In this document: positions 51,939 through 61,392 of the stretch, piece after piece
Layout of the letters: the number at the start of each line of letters is the position of its first letter
Numbering within the stretch: the stretch's first letter is position 1
Assembly (NCBI GenBank): GCA_027306915.1
Contig: DAHUYW010000018.1
Coordinates: 6,822-70,821, forward strand
Direction: 5' to 3'
Origin: Spirochaetales bacterium
GTDB taxonomy: Bacteria > Spirochaetota > Spirochaetia > DAHUYW01
DNA: 64,000 nt
The notes under the pieces: model-generated
Seen by the model: the letters and a program-made list of their open reading frames with translations, nothing else
What the model was told of the DNA's origin: nothing
Databases searched by the model: none
Made by a program: the position numbers and the translations under genes

Positions 51939-54020
51939 ATGGACGAAGTCGAGCACTGGAAAAAAAGCATGCTCACCCTCCCGGATGCCGATTTTTTCGG
52001 CATCATGCGGAACTACTTGGGCGAGCTGAAGACGCCCTTCAACAAGCACGCTCTCATTGAGGAGCTGGTCGTGTTTCTCCGTCGGCCCTCGACGCGGGAG
52101 CGGATCCTCGACCAGATCGATGCCCGCGACGCCGAGATTCTTTCCGCAATCGCCCTGCTCGACGAGCCTGCGCCTGAGCGGATCCACTCCTTCTTCGCCG
52201 CCGACCGAGGCTACATCGACCTCTACAACCACCTGCTCAACCTCCAGGAGCGTCTCCTGATCTATCGGGACAGCAGCCTCAAGAGCCCGCGGGTGCGGAT
52301 CAACCCGCTCTTGGAGCCGGCGCTGACCGGTCCCGCCATTCACCCGGAGATACTCTTCCCCTCGCGCCCGGCTGGCGGCGGCGAGCCGGCACCCCCCTGG
52401 CTGCGTGAGCAGTTGGTGCTTGCCTTCGTTTCCTACCTCGTGCATCACGGCAACCTCTTGAAGGCGGACGGAAGGTTCAAGAAGCGTGCCGAGGATGAGC
52501 TTCTTGGCCTTTTCCCGGCCCTCGTCGTAAACACGGAGCGCGGGGTGCGGCTTTACCTCCTGCTGCAGGCCCTCGCACGGCTGCGGGTCCTGCGCTCCGC
52601 CGCGGGAGCCTTCGAGATCGACCTGGCCCGACTCCAGGCGCTCGGATCGCTTGATACGGCAAGCCGCGAGCTGCTCCTCGCAAGCGCGGCGCTCGACCGT
52701 GAGCAGGCGGATAGTCCGATGGACCCCGCGAGCGAGGAGGCGCTTCAGGCAAGGATCGAGAAGCGGGCACAGCTTCTCTGCGATCTCCTTGCGAGCCTGG
52801 ATCCCAAGCGCTGCTATCCGATCCTTTCGATCGAGCGCATCCTTGCGGCAGTCTGCGCCGAGCCGAAGGGAGGGCACGATGAGCTGGACGGATCGGCGCT
52901 CGCCCAGTTCTTGAGCGGTCTTATCGAGCTCGACGTGCTCGTTCCCTCGGGCAAGAGTGGCTACCGAAAGAATCCCCTCCCGCTCGAGCCCGCCCGACCG
53001 CGGGAGACGAAGGCGGAGGCGAGGCTGGTCGTCCAGCCAAACTTCGCCGTTACCGTGATGCCTGCGGCTACCTTCGCGGAGGGGATCGAGGTAGCCCTTG
53101 CTGCGGAGATTCGCACCTTCGACGTCTATCCGCAGTACGAGATTACCAAGCGCGCCTTTCTTTCCGGCCTCGATCACGGCCTTTCTGGGGCTGCCTGCCG
53201 GAAGCTTCTTGAGTCGGCCAGCGGAGGCCCGCTTCCCCAGAACGTCCAGTTCTCGCTCGAGAGCTGGGAGGTGGAGTACCGGGGAATCGGACTCTACGGC
53301 GGGATCGTGTTGACCGCCGACGAGAAGCGCAGGCACCTGATCGATCACTCGGACGTGGTGAAGCCCTGGATTCGCAAGACGCTCGCGCCGGGGGTCTACC
53401 TCCTGGATCCCCGCGAAGGGGAAGAGTGGCAGCGCGCGCTCGAGCGAGCCGGAGTCGGGCCTCTGCCGCAAATCCAGTTTGCGGGCAAACCCGCCGTCCG
53501 AAAAGGAACCGGCCGCAGCTTCAGCTCGATCGGGGTCGCGCGGCCCCTTTCGCTCGCCGCACAGGCGGACTCTGCAGGGCGCGCCCTTCCTGCAAGCGAC
53601 GGCCGCCGCAGGGAGGCCATCAACCGGGAGCTTCTCCGCACCCTCGATGGGCTCAAGCTCGCCGAGGAGCTTAAGGCCGAGCTCTCGGCTCGGATCAAAA
53701 AGAAGCTCATTCTCTTCCCCGATCAGATTGCGCAGCTGCCCCCGCGCCAGGAAAAGAGTGAGGCGAAGGGACTCGACTATCTCGGAAAGGTTCGCTTGAT
53801 CGAGCAGGCCTTGAAGGCGGGCTCCGAGCTGCTCGAGATCATCGAGCGCTCGCCCGCGGGCTCGGCGCGCCGCATCCTCGTCAAGCCCACCGAGCTGCGA
53901 AAGGCTGGGGGCGATCTTCTGCTTCTCGGAGGCGAGCTTCCCCGCGAAGCACCGGTTCAAATTAGGGTGAGAAAGATCGTCCTCGTGCGCAAACTGAAGA
54001 GCTCGCTTTACGCGCCGTAG
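51939..54020 (+). CDS. XPB/Ssl2 N-terminal-domain-like helicase-associated protein
   Basis: 693 residues without any nucleotide-binding motif. The N-terminal part (HWKKSMLTLPDADFFGIMRNYLG, FNKHALIEELVVFLRRP) and the middle (RLVVQPNFAVTVMP, AEIRTFDVYPQYEITKRAFLSGLDHGLS) match the helicase-associated domain found at the N-terminus of XPB/Ssl2 in other organisms, here on a separate protein. Lying 57 nt after the helicase, it likely forms a complex with it. This two-gene arrangement is known from treponemes. No signal peptide. Confidence 0.8.
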   Translation: MDEVEHWKKSMLTLPDADFFGIMRNYLGELKTPFNKHALIEELVVFLRRPSTRERILDQIDARDAEILSAIALLDEPAPERIHSFFAADRGYIDLYNHLLNLQERLLIYRDSSLKSPRVRINPLLEPALTGPAIHPEILFPSRPAGGGEPAPPWLREQLVLAFVSYLVHHGNLLKADGRFKKRAEDELLGLFPALVVNTERGVRLYLLLQALARLRVLRSAAGAFEIDLARLQALGSLDTASRELLLASAALDREQADSPMDPASEEALQARIEKRAQLLCDLLASLDPKRCYPILSIERILAAVCAEPKGGHDELDGSALAQFLSGLIELDVLVPSGKSGYRKNPLPLEPARPRETKAEARLVVQPNFAVTVMPAATFAEGIEVALAAEIRTFDVYPQYEITKRAFLSGLDHGLSGAACRKLLESASGGPLPQNVQFSLESWEVEYRGIGLYGGIVLTADEKRRHLIDHSDVVKPWIRKTLAPGVYLLDPREGEEWQRALERAGVGPLPQIQFAGKPAVRKGTGRSFSSIGVARPLSLAAQADSAGRALPASDGRRREAINRELLRTLDGLKLAEELKAELSARIKKKLILFPDQIAQLPPRQEKSEAKGLDYLGKVRLIEQALKAGSELLEIIERSPAGSARRILVKPTELRKAGGDLLLLGGELPREAPVQIRVRKIVLVRKLKSSLYAP

Positions 54021-54032
54021 CGCCGCGGGCAG

Positions 54033-54053
54033 CCGCCCCGAGGAAACGGGCGG
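54033..54053 (+). terminator. Small hairpin after the XPB-domain gene
   Basis: CCGCCC (54033-54038) and GGGCGG (54048-54053), loop nine bases, 13 nt after the stop. Weak and without T-run. Confidence 0.3.
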
Positions 54054-54086
54054 TGCGAGCGGCGCCCGCTCGTAGGGAGGTTCATC

Positions 54087-54734
54087 GTGTTGACACAGAT
54101 ACTGCTCTTCGACGGCTTCGACGAGCTGGATGGGCTTGCGCCCTTCGAAGTCCTGAGGAGAGCAACCGAGATACGCCCCGACTTCAAGGTCGAGCTTGCG
54201 ACCCTCGAGCCGCATGCGGAGGTGAGCGGAGCGCACGGCACGAAGCTTCGCACCGAGGCGCTCCTGTCGACCTACGTGCCGCCCGATCTGCTGGTCGTTC
54301 CCGGGGGAGGCTGGGCCGCGCGCGCGCCGCAGGGTGTGCTGGCCGAGGCGAAACGCGGCGCCCTGCCTGCCGCCATCGGCCAGCTGCATCGCGGAGGGCG
54401 CACCCTCATCGCCTCGGTGTGCACCGGCGCCATGCTCCTTGCCTCGGCCGGGATCCTGCGCGGACGAAACGCCGTCACCCATCATGTCGCCCTTGCCGAT
54501 CTTGCCGCAGCGGGAGCGCAGATCGTCCACGCCCGCGTCGTGGATGACGGCGAGATTGTCACCTCGGGCGGCGTGACCTCGGGGCTCGATCTTGCCCTTT
54601 GGCTGCTCGAGCGTCTCCTTGGCGCGCAGGCCGCGAGCGCCGTGGAGGAGCGTCTCGAGTACGAGCGGCGCGGCACCGTGTGGCGGCGCCCGCCCGAAGG
54701 AGAGCGCCGCGAGGGACCGGTCGCCATCGTGTAG
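54087..54734 (+). CDS. DJ-1/PfpI-family protein
   Basis: 215-residue class-I-amidotransferase-like protein: FDGFDELDGLAPFEVLRRA at the start, PPDLLVVPGGGW, and the nucleophile elbow IASVCTGAMLLAS with Cys, followed by RNAVTHHVALADL, which resembles the GATase domain of AraC-type regulators and isonitrile hydratase-like proteins. No DNA-binding domain is fused. The activity is not certain. Start GTG 54087 with GGGAGG upstream. Confidence 0.85.
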   Translation: MLTQILLFDGFDELDGLAPFEVLRRATEIRPDFKVELATLEPHAEVSGAHGTKLRTEALLSTYVPPDLLVVPGGGWAARAPQGVLAEAKRGALPAAIGQLHRGGRTLIASVCTGAMLLASAGILRGRNAVTHHVALADLAAAGAQIVHARVVDDGEIVTSGGVTSGLDLALWLLERLLGAQAASAVEERLEYERRGTVWRRPPEGERREGPVAIV

Positions 54735-54766
54735 GAGCGATCTACCTCCCGGCCCCAATCGTCATC

Positions 54767-55642
54767 TTAGTCCGGCTCGTACGCTCGCACGATGCTTCCT
54801 TCGTCTTTACCTCGCCACAATCTACGCCGAACTTCCGAACCCTCTTGGTCGATCCGCTCGTCGCGCGGGCGATCGATCTTCACGAGGGTCAAGAAAACCA
54901 CCAGCCCTACGATAGCCACAAAGAAAACAAGGTTGACAGACCCCCTGCCGAATGCCAGGCCGCCTGGGGAACCAAGGCCGAGGCCCATGTTGCTATGCGG
55001 CTGCGTGAGAAGGTCGCCAAGCGAGGCGCCAAGGGGTCGGGTCAGAATGTAGGCGACCCAGAATGACAGGATGGAGTTCAAACGGAAGAACCGGTAGCCC
55101 ACACTCACGGCTGCAATCGCGCCGGCGAAGATCAGGAGCGACGTCAGGTAGCCCAGGTGCAGTCGTTCGCCCATCAGGTCGCCGCCTGCAGTTCCGAGGG
55201 CAAAGGTGAAGAGGATTGCAGTCCAGTAAAACAACTCGCGCTTTGTCGTGTAGATCGAGTGGATGGAGAGAGTCTTTTCATTCGCGTACCAGACGTAGAA
55301 GGCGACCGAAAGGAGAACGCTGAACGCTATGGTCGACACCTGAAGCGGAACATGGAGGCCGTCGGACAGGTTGTCGGTGATGAGGGTTCCCACGATGCTG
55401 ATGAGGATCACCGTGAGCCAGTAGATCCACGGAACGTATCTTCTGCTGCGGATCTGCAGAAAAAGGGAGACTGCAAGGAGAGATCCCATCACCAGGGTGG
55501 CCCCCTGCAATCCGAGCTTCAACGAGATGTTCAGGTAGTCGGCCGCGGTTTCGCCTACGGTCGTCCCGAAGACTTTGATGATCCAGAAGAAAGCGGTCAC
55601 TTCCGGAACCTTGCTTAACATGGTCCTTGAATCGGCGTTCAA
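54767..55642 (-). CDS. COG4705-type membrane protein
   Basis: 291-residue integral membrane protein with about eight hydrophobic helices. The N-terminal KVPEVTAFFWIIKVFGTTVGETAADYLN and the repeated YWTAILFTFALGTAGGDLMGE are hallmarks of the uncharacterised COG4705 family, which has two similar halves. I take TTG 55642 as start because AGGAGG stands eight bases upstream; ATG 55621 is the alternative. Function unknown; sometimes linked to metal tolerance in annotation, without proof here. Confidence 0.8.
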   Translation of the reverse strand: MNADSRTMLSKVPEVTAFFWIIKVFGTTVGETAADYLNISLKLGLQGATLVMGSLLAVSLFLQIRSRRYVPWIYWLTVILISIVGTLITDNLSDGLHVPLQVSTIAFSVLLSVAFYVWYANEKTLSIHSIYTTKRELFYWTAILFTFALGTAGGDLMGERLHLGYLTSLLIFAGAIAAVSVGYRFFRLNSILSFWVAYILTRPLGASLGDLLTQPHSNMGLGLGSPGGLAFGRGSVNLVFFVAIVGLVVFLTLVKIDRPRDERIDQEGSEVRRRLWRGKDEGSIVRAYEPD

Positions 55643-55825
55643 GATGTGAGCCTCCTTGATAGCAAAATCACCGACAGGATAAAGAGGTGCACCTGTGGTG
55701 TGCCGAAAAGCTATGATCCGCTGATTAACCTGAGATGAAGGGTTGCAAGAAACGTCTCTTCTTTGTCCGCCAATGCACATCTCGGATTTGCAGCGCTTTG
55801 ACAGCAGTTGACCTCGAAAGGCGTC

Positions 55826-56389
55826 ATGCTTACCTTGAGACAAGCAATGAAAGGACGTTCACCCACGCCCGCCGACTCTAGACCGCAGCGAACGGAGGCT
55901 GGCCAGAAGCCTTCTGTTCTCCATGTCGGATTCGAAGTTGCAATACTCCTCAAAGGCCTACACGCTGGCCTCGAGATCGCAGGGGGCGTGCTTCTTTGGT
56001 TCATCAAGCCCGAAACCGTGAACTATTGGATACGAGTGCTTACCCAGAACGAGCTCGTCGAAGATCCCACGGACTATATCGCGAATCTGCTGCGTCGGAT
56101 AGGCGAGCACTACACGGTCAATGCCCAACATTTCGGAGCCTTTTACCTGATCTCTCATGGCTTCGTAAACCTGGTGCTCGTTCTTCTGCTCTGGCGCAGA
56201 AAGCTTTGGGCCTACCCCCTGGGAATCATCGTACTCGCCCTCTTCATCGCCTATCAGGTCTTACGATGGACCTCAACCCACTCGCCCGCCTTGATAGCAT
56301 TCACGGCAATCGACGCCCTCATCATATGGCTTACGTTGTCCGAGTACGCGCAGTTGAAGAGGCACCATTTCGCGCCGAGTCGTGACTGA
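55826..56389 (+). CDS. DUF2127 membrane protein
   Basis: 187-residue protein with four hydrophobic helices and the DUF2127 features VGFEVAILLKGLHAGLEIAGG, GAFYLISHGFVNLVLV and a WAYPLGIIVLALFIAYQ helix. Function unknown. ATG 55826 with AAAGG just upstream; ATG 55847 is possible. It is divergent from the COG4705-type gene across about 180 nt. Confidence 0.8.
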   Translation: MLTLRQAMKGRSPTPADSRPQRTEAGQKPSVLHVGFEVAILLKGLHAGLEIAGGVLLWFIKPETVNYWIRVLTQNELVEDPTDYIANLLRRIGEHYTVNAQHFGAFYLISHGFVNLVLVLLLWRRKLWAYPLGIIVLALFIAYQVLRWTSTHSPALIAFTAIDALIIWLTLSEYAQLKRHHFAPSRD

Positions 56390-56488
56390 GCTGTCTCTTT
56401 CTGCCGGCATCGAATTTCCTCTCCACCTACAATAGTTTTTCAACACCCTCGGCGTGACATTACGGGTCGCCGTTCCGTTTTTCATCTC

Positions 56489-56518
56489 CGCTTAATCTTG
56501 ACCGACTACGTTTAAGCG
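56489..56518. repeat. Inverted repeat directly before the decarboxylase gene
   Basis: CGCTTAA (56489-56495) and TTAAGCG (56512-56518), seven-base arms separated by 16 nt containing TTGACC, ending two bases before ATG 56521. Spacing fits an operator for a dimeric repressor or a hairpin masking the start codon. Confidence 0.45.
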
Positions 56519-56520
56519 TA

Positions 56521-57999
56521 ATGGCAAAGCGTGAGACCGATTGGTCTCCCCGTGGGCTCGATCCTTCGGACTGGTCGGCATTGCGCTCAGTCGGTCACCG
56601 CATGCTTAACGAAATGTTCGACCATCTTGAGCGCATCCGAGATCGTCCGGTGTGGCGGCCGATGTCGCCGAATAATCGCGAGCTCTTTCGCCAACCGTTG
56701 CCCCGGGAACCCGCCGACCTTGCGGCTACATACGAAACGTTCCGTCAAGGTGTCCTGCCGTTTGCCTTGGGTAATCTCCATCCTGGCTTCATGGGTTGGG
56801 CCCACGGCGGCGGCACCCCGGTCGGTCTTCTGGCCGAGATGCTCGCCGGAGCGCTGAATGCAAATCTCGCCGGACGGGACCAGGCGCCCATTGAGGTGGA
56901 GAAACAGGTCGTCCAGTGGGTTCGCGGGCTCTTTCACTTCCCCGAGGGTTCGAACGGGCTGTTTGTCACCGGAACCTCCATGGGCAATCTCATCGCAGTC
57001 CTCGTTGCCCGGTCCGCCGTGATCGGTGTCAGCGTACGAGAGCGGGGACTCGTCGCCGATGGGAAGCATCTTGTTGCCTATGCCTCCGCGGGCGCTCACC
57101 TGAGCATCGCGCGAGCGATTGAGATTTCCGGAATCGGATCAGCCGCTCTTCGCCTTGCATCGATGAACGACCGTTTTCAAATGGACCTCTATGCGCTTGA
57201 GGGCGCTATCAGGGCGGACAGAGCCTCTGGGCTTGCTCCATTTCTGATCGTGGGGACTGCAGGTTCAACCGACATCGGCGCCACAGACGATCTTGTATCG
57301 CTTGCTGCGATCGCGCGACGGGAACGGATCTGGTTTCACGTCGATGGCGCGTTCGGTGCGCTCGGGGTTCTCGCTTCGGACATAGCCCCGCGCTTACGGG
57401 GAATCGAGGAGGCCGATTCACTCGCATTTGACTTTCACAAGTGGGCGCAGGTACCCTACGACACCGGATTCCTGCTCGTACGCGATGGAGCCTTGCAGGA
57501 GAGGACTTTTGCACACCCAGCCGACTATCTCCGAAGGGAGGAAGAAGGAATGGCCGCCGGCTCGCCTTGGCCGTGCGACTTTGGTCCTGATCTCTCGCGA
57601 GGGTTCAGGGCGCTAAAAACGTGGTTCACCTTCCAGGTTTACGGGACGAGACGGTTGGGAGAGATAATCTCTTCCACCTGCGCGCTCGCCCAGTACCTGC
57701 GGCCGCGTATCGAGGAGACTCCGGAGCTGGAGCTTCTCGCTCCGGTTCCGCTGAACATTGTCTGCTTCGGATTCCGGTGCCAGGACTCCAGCCGGATGAA
57801 CGCCAGGATCGCCGTGGACCTCCAGAAATCGGGAATAGCAGCGCCTTCGACTGCCGTCCTGAAGGGCAAACTTGCGATTCGCGCCGCAATCTTTAACCAC
57901 CGAACCACGGCGGACGACGTGGACCAGATGCTCGAAGCGACGATCCGTTTCGGCCGCACGGCGACCAGGGACTCAAGACTCCGAGGCGTCCATGAATGA
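56521..57999 (+). CDS. PLP-dependent amino-acid decarboxylase (group II)
   Basis: 492-residue fold-type I enzyme of the aromatic-amino-acid/glutamate decarboxylase family. Visible features: LGNLHPGFMGWAHGGGTPVGLLAEM near residue 85 (active-site loop), FVTGTSMGNLIAV (phosphate binding), AGSTDIGATDDL, WFHVDGAFGA with the pyridine-N Asp, and the Schiff-base lysine in DFHKWAQVPYD (Lys307). The substrate side chain cannot be read off. ATG 56521 lacks a good Shine-Dalgarno sequence. Its end overlaps the next gene by 8 nt, so the two are translationally coupled. Confidence 0.9.
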   Translation: MAKRETDWSPRGLDPSDWSALRSVGHRMLNEMFDHLERIRDRPVWRPMSPNNRELFRQPLPREPADLAATYETFRQGVLPFALGNLHPGFMGWAHGGGTPVGLLAEMLAGALNANLAGRDQAPIEVEKQVVQWVRGLFHFPEGSNGLFVTGTSMGNLIAVLVARSAVIGVSVRERGLVADGKHLVAYASAGAHLSIARAIEISGIGSAALRLASMNDRFQMDLYALEGAIRADRASGLAPFLIVGTAGSTDIGATDDLVSLAAIARRERIWFHVDGAFGALGVLASDIAPRLRGIEEADSLAFDFHKWAQVPYDTGFLLVRDGALQERTFAHPADYLRREEEGMAAGSPWPCDFGPDLSRGFRALKTWFTFQVYGTRRLGEIISSTCALAQYLRPRIEETPELELLAPVPLNIVCFGFRCQDSSRMNARIAVDLQKSGIAAPSTAVLKGKLAIRAAIFNHRTTADDVDQMLEATIRFGRTATRDSRLRGVHE

Positions 58000-59236
58000 A
58001 GACTCCGATTCGGACGATTCTCGCTGTGGGGTAGATCCCCCCACCATCCTTGGGCTCGCGGAGCCCTTGAGAATGGCGCTGTCGGGGATCGACCTCGCCC
58101 CGATGCGCGCGGGATTGATGCGACGTGTGGAGCGCAACCCGTTGGATGCGGGGGCCCTCATGGACCTTTCCGTGATCTTGCAGCTTGAGTTTCGCCGTGA
58201 CCTTGCGCTGGCCCTGCAAGGCCGGGCATTAAGTCTGCATCAGCTCTTTCGGCTGCCGATGTCCACCCGGAGCGTCGCTCTGCGTTTGCTCGTCCTTGCG
58301 GCTCCGGGCGACTTCATGACGAATACCCCCGTCGATCTGCTGTTGGAAGAGTCCGACGTTCAGATCGATACTCTCTGCGTCGCACCTCATCTCCCTCTCC
58401 CTTTGAGACTGCCCGACCATGATGTGCTTTTCGTGGCGGCCGGGGAGCCCGATTTGAATCGAGCAGCGCTGGAACGGATTGCGATGGTTATTAGCTCCTC
58501 TCAGCGTCCAGCTCTGAACCGGCCGGACCGGATCACGACTCTTTCAAGACACCAGGTAAGCGAGTCGCTGCAGCGTCTACCCGGTGTGGCGATGCCGACT
58601 TCCGCACGGGTGAGTCGAAACACGCTTGAAAGGATCGCGGACAGGAATGCAGCGCTCGGCGCCTACCTCCCGGGAGCCGACTTCCCGATTCTTGCGCGAT
58701 CCATCGGCTCCCACGCGGGAATGAGCCTTGCAAAGCTCGACGGTGCGCCGTCCGCCGCCGATTTTCTCCAAACAACTTCAGGTGATGAGTTCTACATCTG
58801 CGAGTTCACCGACTATCGCGGGCCTGACGGTCTTTTCCGTAAATACCGAATAGCGCTTATCGACGGGCGGCCATTTGCGTGCCACATGGGAGTTTCAAGC
58901 GACTGGATGATCCACTACGCAAATGCCGGAATGGCGGAAAGCGCCGCCAAGCGGGCTGAGGAGGCTCGCTTCATGGCCGCCTTCGACGACGACTTTGCCG
59001 TCCGGCACCAAGAGGCACTCCGCGCGATCGACTCCGCACTTGACCTCGACTACGCCGTCATAGACTGCGGAGAAACTTCAGGCGGCGACCTACTCGTTTT
59101 CGAAGTCGACACCGGCGCGATTATCCATGCAATGGATTCCATTGAGATCTTTCCCTATGAGCAATCGCAGATGCGCAAGGTCTTCGACGCCTTTCGCCGG
59201 ATGCTGTCGGATGCCGCTCGGGACGGTCGGCGGTGA
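57992..59236 (+). CDS. ATP-grasp-like ligase of unknown specificity
   Basis: 414 residues. The N-terminal third is helical and TPR-like (LDAGALMDLSVILQLEF, LALALQGRALSLHQLF). The C-terminal half has the outline of an ATP-grasp ligase: PILARSIGSHAGMSLAKLD, EFYICEFTDYRGPDG, KYRIALIDGRPFACHMGVS, and LDYAVIDCGETSGGDLLVFEVD, where Asp/Glu metal ligands would lie. Such enzymes join a carboxylate to an amine at the cost of ATP. ATG 57992 overlaps the decarboxylase stop, so an amine made by the decarboxylase may be its partner substrate; this is an inference. Confidence 0.65.
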   Translation: MNEDSDSDDSRCGVDPPTILGLAEPLRMALSGIDLAPMRAGLMRRVERNPLDAGALMDLSVILQLEFRRDLALALQGRALSLHQLFRLPMSTRSVALRLLVLAAPGDFMTNTPVDLLLEESDVQIDTLCVAPHLPLPLRLPDHDVLFVAAGEPDLNRAALERIAMVISSSQRPALNRPDRITTLSRHQVSESLQRLPGVAMPTSARVSRNTLERIADRNAALGAYLPGADFPILARSIGSHAGMSLAKLDGAPSAADFLQTTSGDEFYICEFTDYRGPDGLFRKYRIALIDGRPFACHMGVSSDWMIHYANAGMAESAAKRAEEARFMAAFDDDFAVRHQEALRAIDSALDLDYAVIDCGETSGGDLLVFEVDTGAIIHAMDSIEIFPYEQSQMRKVFDAFRRMLSDAARDGRR

Positions 59237-59242
59237 GCTTTA

Positions 59243-60670
59243 TCATTCAATCGCGGGAAGCCTTATGGTGAAGCAGCTTCCTTCATTCGGCGCGCTCGCC
59301 ACCTCGATGGTGCCGCCCAAGGAAACCGCAATCTGTTTCGCTATGGAAAGGCCGAGCCCCGACCCTGCTACGTTCCGGGCTCCGTCGCCCCGATAGAGGC
59401 GATCGAAAATGCGCCCAAGCTGCTCGCTCGTTATGCCGCATCCGGTGTCCGCAACCGATACGCAGGCGATCGCGCCGGGGCGCCGCGAGGCTTCGACGCT
59501 AATTCCACCCTTCCCAGTGAACTTAATTGCATTGTCCATGACGTTCACGAACAGTCGTATCAACCTGTCCGGGTCGCCCGCAACGATGATCGGGCCTTCG
59601 ATCCGAACCGAGAAGGCAAGCCCCTTCGCTTCCGCAAGCGGCTTCATCGAGTCGGTCACGTTGGCGACCAAGACCGCCAGATCGAGCCTCTCCTGCCGTT
59701 TTGGCTCGGTCGCGCCCAGACGGACCAGGAGAAGCATCTCCTCGGTGAGGGCTTTCAGTCGTCCTACCTCGGCCGCCAGGTCGTCGAGGGCCTTCTCGTA
59801 CTCGATCGGCGCGCGGCGGCTCCCCCTTGTAACGCTGATGATCATCTCCATCGCGGCGAGGGGCGTGCGCAGCTCGTGGGAGAGATCGGAAGAGAATTGC
59901 CGTTCGCGCCGAAAGGAGTCGGCGAGGCGATCGAGCATCTCGTCGAATGTCGCGGCGAGCCGACCTACTTCGTCGTCGGTCGGTGGAATTTGAAGACGAT
60001 CGGAGAGACTTTCGGCGGTCATGCTTCGCGCGGCCATCGTCATCCTATCGATGGGCGACAGCGCTCGGGCCACGAGGTAGGTTGCGCCGGCTCCCCCGAA
60101 CACGGCGAGCAACGGCCCTGCGATTAGGAGCGTGAGAATGAGGTCGTTCAGGGTATCCTCGATCGATCTCGTCGAGCGGGCAACCTGCAGGACCCCTATC
60201 GTCAGGCCCTGCTCTCGTACCAATGTCGTGTAGACGCGCAGATTAAATCCGCCGTGCTGCTTGTAAGTTTCAAAGCCGGAAGTTGGATTTTCCTTGAGCA
60301 ACGCCCTCTTTTCGCCGGTGCCCAAGGGCGGCATGAAGCCGAAGGTGAGGACCGTGGAGGTGGCTCCGTCGATAAGCCGAAGGGAGTATCCCTTTTCTCT
60401 CAACGCCGAAGAGATCTCATTTATACTCCCGTTGGTCAGCACGATACGATTGTTTTCGACATCCATCGCGGCGACCGCTTCCGACGCGCTGAGCCGTAGC
60501 GATTCGTCGAGGAGCTCGTACAGCTTTTTGGAAAGGCTCACGAACACGACGAGGGCGAGTACCGCAAGCACCAAGACGACGAGCCCCGCAACCCACAGCC
60601 CGAATCGAAACCGGATGGTCTGGGAGAAGGCGAGGAGCTTGCGCATTCCCGCGGCTTCATGAGACCTCAT
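59243..60670 (-). CDS. Sensor histidine kinase (partner of the 60657 regulator)
   Basis: 475-residue membrane kinase: helix 1 at about residues 24-46, a periplasmic loop of about 130 residues, helix 2 at 176-199, HAMP, H-box FSSDLSHELRTPLAAME (phospho-His265), N-box NVMDNAIKFT, and G-box ADTGCGITSEQLGRIFDRLYR, AGSGLGLSIAK. I take ATG 60670, overlapping the regulator by 14 nt; ATG 60646 is possible. It is the last gene of a unit permease-regulator-kinase. Confidence 0.92.
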   Translation of the reverse strand: MRSHEAAGMRKLLAFSQTIRFRFGLWVAGLVVLVLAVLALVVFVSLSKKLYELLDESLRLSASEAVAAMDVENNRIVLTNGSINEISSALREKGYSLRLIDGATSTVLTFGFMPPLGTGEKRALLKENPTSGFETYKQHGGFNLRVYTTLVREQGLTIGVLQVARSTRSIEDTLNDLILTLLIAGPLLAVFGGAGATYLVARALSPIDRMTMAARSMTAESLSDRLQIPPTDDEVGRLAATFDEMLDRLADSFRRERQFSSDLSHELRTPLAAMEMIISVTRGSRRAPIEYEKALDDLAAEVGRLKALTEEMLLLVRLGATEPKRQERLDLAVLVANVTDSMKPLAEAKGLAFSVRIEGPIIVAGDPDRLIRLFVNVMDNAIKFTGKGGISVEASRRPGAIACVSVADTGCGITSEQLGRIFDRLYRGDGARNVAGSGLGLSIAKQIAVSLGGTIEVASAPNEGSCFTIRLPAIE

Positions 60671-61349
60671 CGGACCCCCCGTTCGACATTCGATATCCGA
60701 CACCGCGTACGGTGTGAATCAGCTTGAGCTTGAAGCCGTCGTCGATCTTTCGGCGCAGATTGCTGATATAGACGTCGACGATGTTTGACTCGTTCATCGC
60801 CTCGTAGTTCCAGACGTGCTCCTCTATAAGGGAACGGGTAAAGACTCGCTCGGGCTCGGCGAGCATATACTCGAGTATGGCGAACTCCTTGGTCGTGAGA
60901 TCGATGCGTTTTCCGGCCCGAGCCACGGTCCGAGTTCGCGGATCGAGGACAAGATCGGCCAGGCGAAGCTCCACCGGTCGCACTTCCCCGGGCAGCCTCC
61001 GGCCAAGCGCCCGAATCCTCGCCACCAACTCCGTAAGCGCAAAGGGCTTTACGAGGTAGTCGTCGGCCCCCGCGTCCAAGCCGGCGACCCGATCATCGAC
61101 CGAGTCACGGGCGGTGAGCATAAGGACGAGGCTGCGAACGGCTCGGCGGCGCAGCTCGCGGCACACGGCGAGTCCGTCCAGCTTCGGGAGCATGATGTCG
61201 AGGATGATCAGGTCGTAATCGACGGTATCTACCCAGTCAAGCGCCTCTTTCCCGTCGAAGGCCTGATCGACGGCGTGGCCCTGTTCCTCGAGTCCCTTGC
61301 GGACGTAGCTGGATATTCTTGCCTCGTCCTCTACCAACAACAGTCGCAT
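60657..61349 (-). CDS. OmpR-family response regulator
   Basis: 230 residues: receiver domain with MRLLLVEDE, phospho-acceptor Asp51 in LIILDIMLPK, Lys in YLVKPFAL, then winged helix ending LIHTVRGVGYRMS. ATG 61349 gives the canonical start. It lies 43 nt after the FtsX-type permease stop on the same strand and may control that transporter, as with Bce-like systems, though here the order and the kinase type (with a large periplasmic loop) differ. Confidence 0.92.
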   Translation of the reverse strand: MRLLLVEDEARISSYVRKGLEEQGHAVDQAFDGKEALDWVDTVDYDLIILDIMLPKLDGLAVCRELRRRAVRSLVLMLTARDSVDDRVAGLDAGADDYLVKPFALTELVARIRALGRRLPGEVRPVELRLADLVLDPRTRTVARAGKRIDLTTKEFAILEYMLAEPERVFTRSLIEEHVWNYEAMNESNIVDVYISNLRRKIDDGFKLKLIHTVRGVGYRMSNGGSDEVS

Positions 61350-61392
61350 GGACGTCTCTGCTTGCGCTCCTTCCCTGTGAATACTACACCTT

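Noticed and set aside
50136..54758. A 4.6-kb open frame on the minus strand opposite the XPB pair.
   Set aside because: It is the mirror of two strongly coding plus-strand genes with GC-rich third positions, and has no recognisable domains.
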